From assembly GCF_020667845.1 (NCBI RefSeq), contig NZ_JAFMPQ010000048.1:1-33037 (forward strand): DNA of 33,037 nucleotides. The letters are read 5' to 3'. Positions within the stretch are counted from its first letter, which is position 1; each line of letters starts with the position of its first letter. The DNA is from Cognatishimia sp. F0-27 (lineage in GTDB: Bacteria > Pseudomonadota > Alphaproteobacteria > Rhodobacterales > Rhodobacteraceae). The position numbers and the translations under genes were made by a program. The notes under the pieces were generated by a model, which did no database searches, had not been told where the DNA came from, and worked only from the letters and a program-made list of their open reading frames with translations. Shown here in pieces: positions 30,184-33,037 of the stretch.

Positions 30184-31074
30184 TCAGGACGCGTCGGGCT
30201 TCGGGGACCTCAAGGCGTTCGTCTTCTCCCCCTGCTTCTGCGAAGATTTTTCCGCGGCCTTTGCCGCGTCCCAAAGCGCGTCCATTTCCGTCAGGTCGCT
30301 GTCTTCCGGTCGGCGTCCCTCGGCGGCAAGGGCGGCCTCGATGCTGCGGAACCGGCGGGTAAACTTGGCATTTGCCCCCCGCAGGGCGGTTTCCGGATCG
30401 ATCCCGAGATGGCGCGCGAGATTGGCCATGACGAAGAGCAGATCGCCGAATTCCTCTTCGCGATGCGGGCCGGGGGCCGCGCGGCGCAGCTCGTCGGCCT
30501 CTTCGATCAGCTTGTCGATCACCTCGTCCGTCGATGGCCAATCGAAGCCCACGCGGGCCGCGCGTTTTTGCAGCTTGACCGCGCGCATCAGGGCCGGAAG
30601 CCCGGCAGCCACATCGTCAAGCACGCCGGTGACCGATTTGGCCGCGCGTTCGGCGGCCTTGATCTCTTCCCAATCGCGGGTCTGCTGCTCCGCGCTTTTG
30701 TCGCGGCTCTGCGCGCCGAAGACATGGGGGTGGCGGGCCACCATCTTGGCGGCCATGCCCCGCGCAACATCATCAAATGCGAACAGCCCGCGCTCCTCGG
30801 CCATGCGCGCGTGAAAAACCGATTGGAAGAGCAGATCGCCAAGCTCGCCCTTGAGCTCGTCCCAGGCCTCGCGCTCGATCGCATCCGCCACCTCGTAGGC
30901 TTCTTCGATCGTGTATGGCGCGATGGAGGCGAAATCCTGTTCGATGTCCCAGGGGCAGCCGCTGTCCGGATCGCGCAGGCGGCGCATGATCTCCAGCAGA
31001 CGCGCCATCCCGAGGCCCGGGCGGTCTGCGGGCAGGCCGTGTTCATCGAGATCGGGACGGGCAGTATCGGTCAT
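30184..31074 (-). CDS. mazG: Nucleoside triphosphate pyrophosphohydrolase
   Basis: Hydrolyses (d)NTPs to monophosphates and pyrophosphate, a house-cleaning role. The 296-residue product has two MazG domains. The first has CPWDIEQDFASIAPYTIEEA and ELGDLLFQSVFHARMA; the second has IEEADELRRA, EEFGDLLFVMANLARHLGID and ANAKFTRRF. Both carry the acidic EExxE / ExxD metal ligands. I start at 31074 (MTDTARPDLDEHG), with GGAG upstream. It is slightly longer than the roughly 260 residues usual, with a charged, Lys-rich C-terminal extension. It stands alone on the minus strand. Confidence 0.95.
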   Translation of the reverse strand: MTDTARPDLDEHGLPADRPGLGMARLLEIMRRLRDPDSGCPWDIEQDFASIAPYTIEEAYEVADAIEREAWDELKGELGDLLFQSVFHARMAEERGLFAFDDVARGMAAKMVARHPHVFGAQSRDKSAEQQTRDWEEIKAAERAAKSVTGVLDDVAAGLPALMRAVKLQKRAARVGFDWPSTDEVIDKLIEEADELRRAAPGPHREEEFGDLLFVMANLARHLGIDPETALRGANAKFTRRFRSIEAALAAEGRRPEDSDLTEMDALWDAAKAAEKSSQKQGEKTNALRSPKPDAS

Positions 31075-31751
31075 GGGCGGCTCCGGTTTGCAGGGTCTGA
31101 CCCGACTGTTGGTGGAAGGCGGGTGCGGAGTCCAGAGCGGGGAGGGCGCAACAACCGGGGCGGGCGTGCCGTGGCCGTCGGCTTGTGGGCCAGCGGCCGG
31201 ACGCGCGTTGGCGGGGATGCTGATGCCAGGGCGAGAGGCAGGCCGCACGCGGCGGCGTGCATGTCGGGCGCCGCCTGCGCCCGCGCGGGGCCCGGAGCGC
31301 TCTTGGTTCGTGGGGCGCGGCCATTTGGAGCGTTGCTGGCGCCTGTGCCGGTGTCTCTTCGTCTTGTCGGACCCCGTCTCCCGCCGTCTCTGAGCCGACG
31401 GGCGGGACGCGGGTGCGGCGCGGTGCCACGCGGGCGAGACGGCCTGTTCGTCCGGTAGTCTGGCGACGCGCCGGTGACCGCCAAGCCTTGGCGGGGCGAG
31501 TCTCGTGCTGGTGTCTTCCGCGCGGTTATGGAACCGTTACAATTGGGCGGGAGGATCGGGCGCTGCGGGATGGAGCAGCGCGCGCGGCCCGTCTACGGGC
31601 CGGCGCCGGGCGGGCCGGGACGCGCGTCGGAAAATGCGCGCGCCGGATCGGCCGGGAGCGCCATGTCGACCGCGCGCCTGCAGCGGGCCGGTTCCGCGCT
31701 CTTTCAGGGCGGGGTCGTCCCCATGAAGGTTATGGCAACAAGGAGATCGGG
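31075..31751. other. Divergent spacer of 677 bases, nothing recognised
   Basis: Lies between mazG (minus) and the M20 gene (plus). The M20 frame stays open for about 165 codons upstream, but that translation is Arg/Gly/Ala-rich and unlike the family. Directly before the M20 start a 12-codon frame (MKVMATRRSGCR) overlaps it; this is probably incidental. Confidence 0.4.
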
Positions 31752-32921
31752 ATGCCGGTAATAAATTCGATTGCGGCGCTGGAAGCGGAGATGGCGGGGT
31801 GGCGCCGGCATTTGCACGCGCATCCCGAACTGGGGCTGGCCTGTCATGAAACCGCGCAATTCGTCGTCGAGAGGCTCCGGGCCGCCGGGATCACGGAGAT
31901 CCATCAGGGCATTGCCACCTCTGGTGTGGTGGCGATCATCGAAGGGCGCGCGCCAGGCCGCACCATCGGGTTGCGCGCGGATATGGATGCTTTGCCGATG
32001 GAGGATCTTTCCGGCACGCCCCACGCCTCCACCGTGCCCGGCTGCGCGCATGCCTGCGGGCATGACGGGCATACGACCATGCTGCTTGGTGCGGCGCAAT
32101 ACCTGGCACGGACGCGCAATTTTGCCGGGCGCGTGGCGCTGATCTTTCAGCCAGCCGAAGAGGCCGAAGGCGGAGGGCGGATCATGGTTGAAGAGGGGAT
32201 CATGGAGCGGTTTGACATCGCGGAGGTCTATGGTTTGCACAACACGCCCGGGCTCGAAGAGGGCACGTTTCACACCAATTCCGGCACGCTTCTGGCGGGG
32301 GTGGACGAATTCACCATCGTCGTGCGGGGCGTTGGCGGGCACGGGGCCACGCCGCAGGAAACAAGCGATCCGGTGCTCTGTGCGGCTGCCATGGTGATGG
32401 CGTTGCAGAGCATCGTGGCGCGCAATGTCAACGCGCTCGACCGCCTGGTGCTGTCGGTCACGCAGATCCACACCGGGACCACGTCGAACATCATCCCCGA
32501 CAAGGCTCATGTCAACGGCACCGTGCGGTATTTCGAGCCGGAGGTGCAGGAGGTCGTGCGCGCGCGGATGGCCGATCTGGTGACTTTTCAGGCAAAGAGT
32601 TTCGGGATGGGAGCCGAGCTTGACTACGAGGTCGGGTATCCCCCCACGGTGAACCATGCCGCGCAGGCGGCCTTTGCGGCGGAGGTGGCGCGCGAGGTTG
32701 TCGGGGCCGACAAGGTGGACGCGGACACGCCGCCAATCACGCCGGGGGAGGATTTCGCGTATATGTTGCAGGCGCGGCCGGGCGCATACCTGTTCGTGGG
32801 GCAGGGAGACACGCCGGGCTGTCATCACCCGGCTTATGATTTCAACGATCGGATCGCGCCGGTCGGGGCGAGCTTCTTTGCGCGCCTGATCGAGCGGGCC
32901 TTGCCGCTGGACCGGGGCTGA
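31752..32921 (+). CDS. M20-family amidohydrolase (hippurate hydrolase / N-acyl amino acid amidohydrolase type)
   Basis: A 389-residue metallo-aminoacylase-like enzyme of peptidase family M20D. The metal-site residues are visible: Cys102 and His104 in HACGHDGH, Glu136/Glu137 in QPAEEAEGG, His163 in GLHNTPG, and the C-terminal HHPAYDFND. The small dimerisation domain lies in the middle (VVRGVGGHGATPQ, then NIIPDKAHVNGTVRYF). AAGGAGA precedes ATG 31752, which fits the family start (WRRHLHAHPELG follows). It cleaves N-acyl amino acids, hippurate or a related amide; the exact substrate cannot be read from sequence. Cytoplasmic, no signal peptide. Confidence 0.92.
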   Translation: MPVINSIAALEAEMAGWRRHLHAHPELGLACHETAQFVVERLRAAGITEIHQGIATSGVVAIIEGRAPGRTIGLRADMDALPMEDLSGTPHASTVPGCAHACGHDGHTTMLLGAAQYLARTRNFAGRVALIFQPAEEAEGGGRIMVEEGIMERFDIAEVYGLHNTPGLEEGTFHTNSGTLLAGVDEFTIVVRGVGGHGATPQETSDPVLCAAAMVMALQSIVARNVNALDRLVLSVTQIHTGTTSNIIPDKAHVNGTVRYFEPEVQEVVRARMADLVTFQAKSFGMGAELDYEVGYPPTVNHAAQAAFAAEVAREVVGADKVDADTPPITPGEDFAYMLQARPGAYLFVGQGDTPGCHHPAYDFNDRIAPVGASFFARLIERALPLDRG

Positions 32922-32972
32922 TCAAAGCACATGGCAGGCCGGCGTCGCTTGCAGGGTTGGTGCATGGTGAAG

Positions 32973-33018
32973 GTGGGGGCCAGCCCCCACACCCCCGGGA
33001 TATTTCCGGCCCAAAGAA
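32973..33018. repeat. Dispersed GC-rich hairpin repeat, copy 2
   Basis: Perfect stem GTGGGGGC / GCCCCCAC (32973-32990, 2-base loop), then CCCCCGGGATATT (32992-33004) and GCCCAAAGAA (33009-33018), the same blocks as copy 1 after tig. It lies 51 bases after the M20 stop. Confidence 0.75.
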
Positions 33019-33037
33019 ACCGGGTGGGATGCCGAGG

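Noticed and set aside
31257-31751. N-terminal extension of the M20 protein
   Set aside because: Family proteins start at the MPVINSIAALE region, where a clear AAGGAGA ribosome-binding site lies; the upstream translation is low-quality.

Overview
The window looks like a chromosomal segment of a GC-rich alphaproteobacterium, most likely a Rhodobacterales (Roseobacter-group) member. The evidence is the glnB-glnA pair beside NAD(P)HX repair genes, a ribosomal protein L9 with a long acidic tail, large RTX and FG-GAP secreted proteins, a Hint-domain protein, and GC-rich dispersed hairpin repeats containing CCCCCGGGATATT. This placement rests on gene content and style; no database search was run.

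Layout. Positions 1-402 hold the C-terminal end of an RTX-type secreted protein. The minus-strand pair glnB-glnA (PII protein and glutamine synthetase) follows, transcribed away from nnrE-nnrD (NAD(P)HX epimerase and dehydratase, overlapping by ATGA). Next come a degenerate Hint-domain protein (minus), tRNA-Leu(UAG), a long stretch without genes, and an 865-residue protein joining a seven-repeat FG-GAP propeller to an RTX tail. Positions 8570-12746 carry a class I methyltransferase, a membrane protein with a spermidine-synthase-like domain, and a secreted cysteine-rich protein built from a tandem 67-residue duplication. Then come tig, uppP (minus), and a glutamate synthase cluster in the unusual order gltD - GFA1 - GFA2 - gltB, whose last three genes are joined by ATGA overlaps.

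Positions 23100-26565 hold a possible small membrane protein, an XRE-type regulator, the rpsF-rpsR-rplI operon (minus) and another small two-helix membrane protein. The fatty-acid genes fabD, fabG and acpP follow; fabF, which I would expect next in this group, is absent. The end of the window has mazG (minus) and an M20 amidohydrolase.

Functional themes. Ammonium assimilation is prominent: glnA makes glutamine, glnB senses nitrogen and carbon status, and gltB/gltD turn glutamine plus 2-oxoglutarate into glutamate, although the two clusters lie about 14 kb apart. The rest is mostly core housekeeping (translation, chaperone, lipid carrier recycling, fatty-acid synthesis, nucleotide and cofactor repair) interspersed with accessory genes for surface or secreted proteins.

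The spacers are unusually long and hold several simple-sequence structures: an 11-bp x4 array after gltD, a 7-bp x9 array before fabD, a hexanucleotide tract near rpsF, and a degenerate 27-42-bp array after acpP. I saw no CRISPR array, insertion sequence, integrase or phage gene. The least explained items are the duplicated secreted protein at 11886-12746, the GFA pair inside the glutamate synthase cluster, and the repeat arrays.
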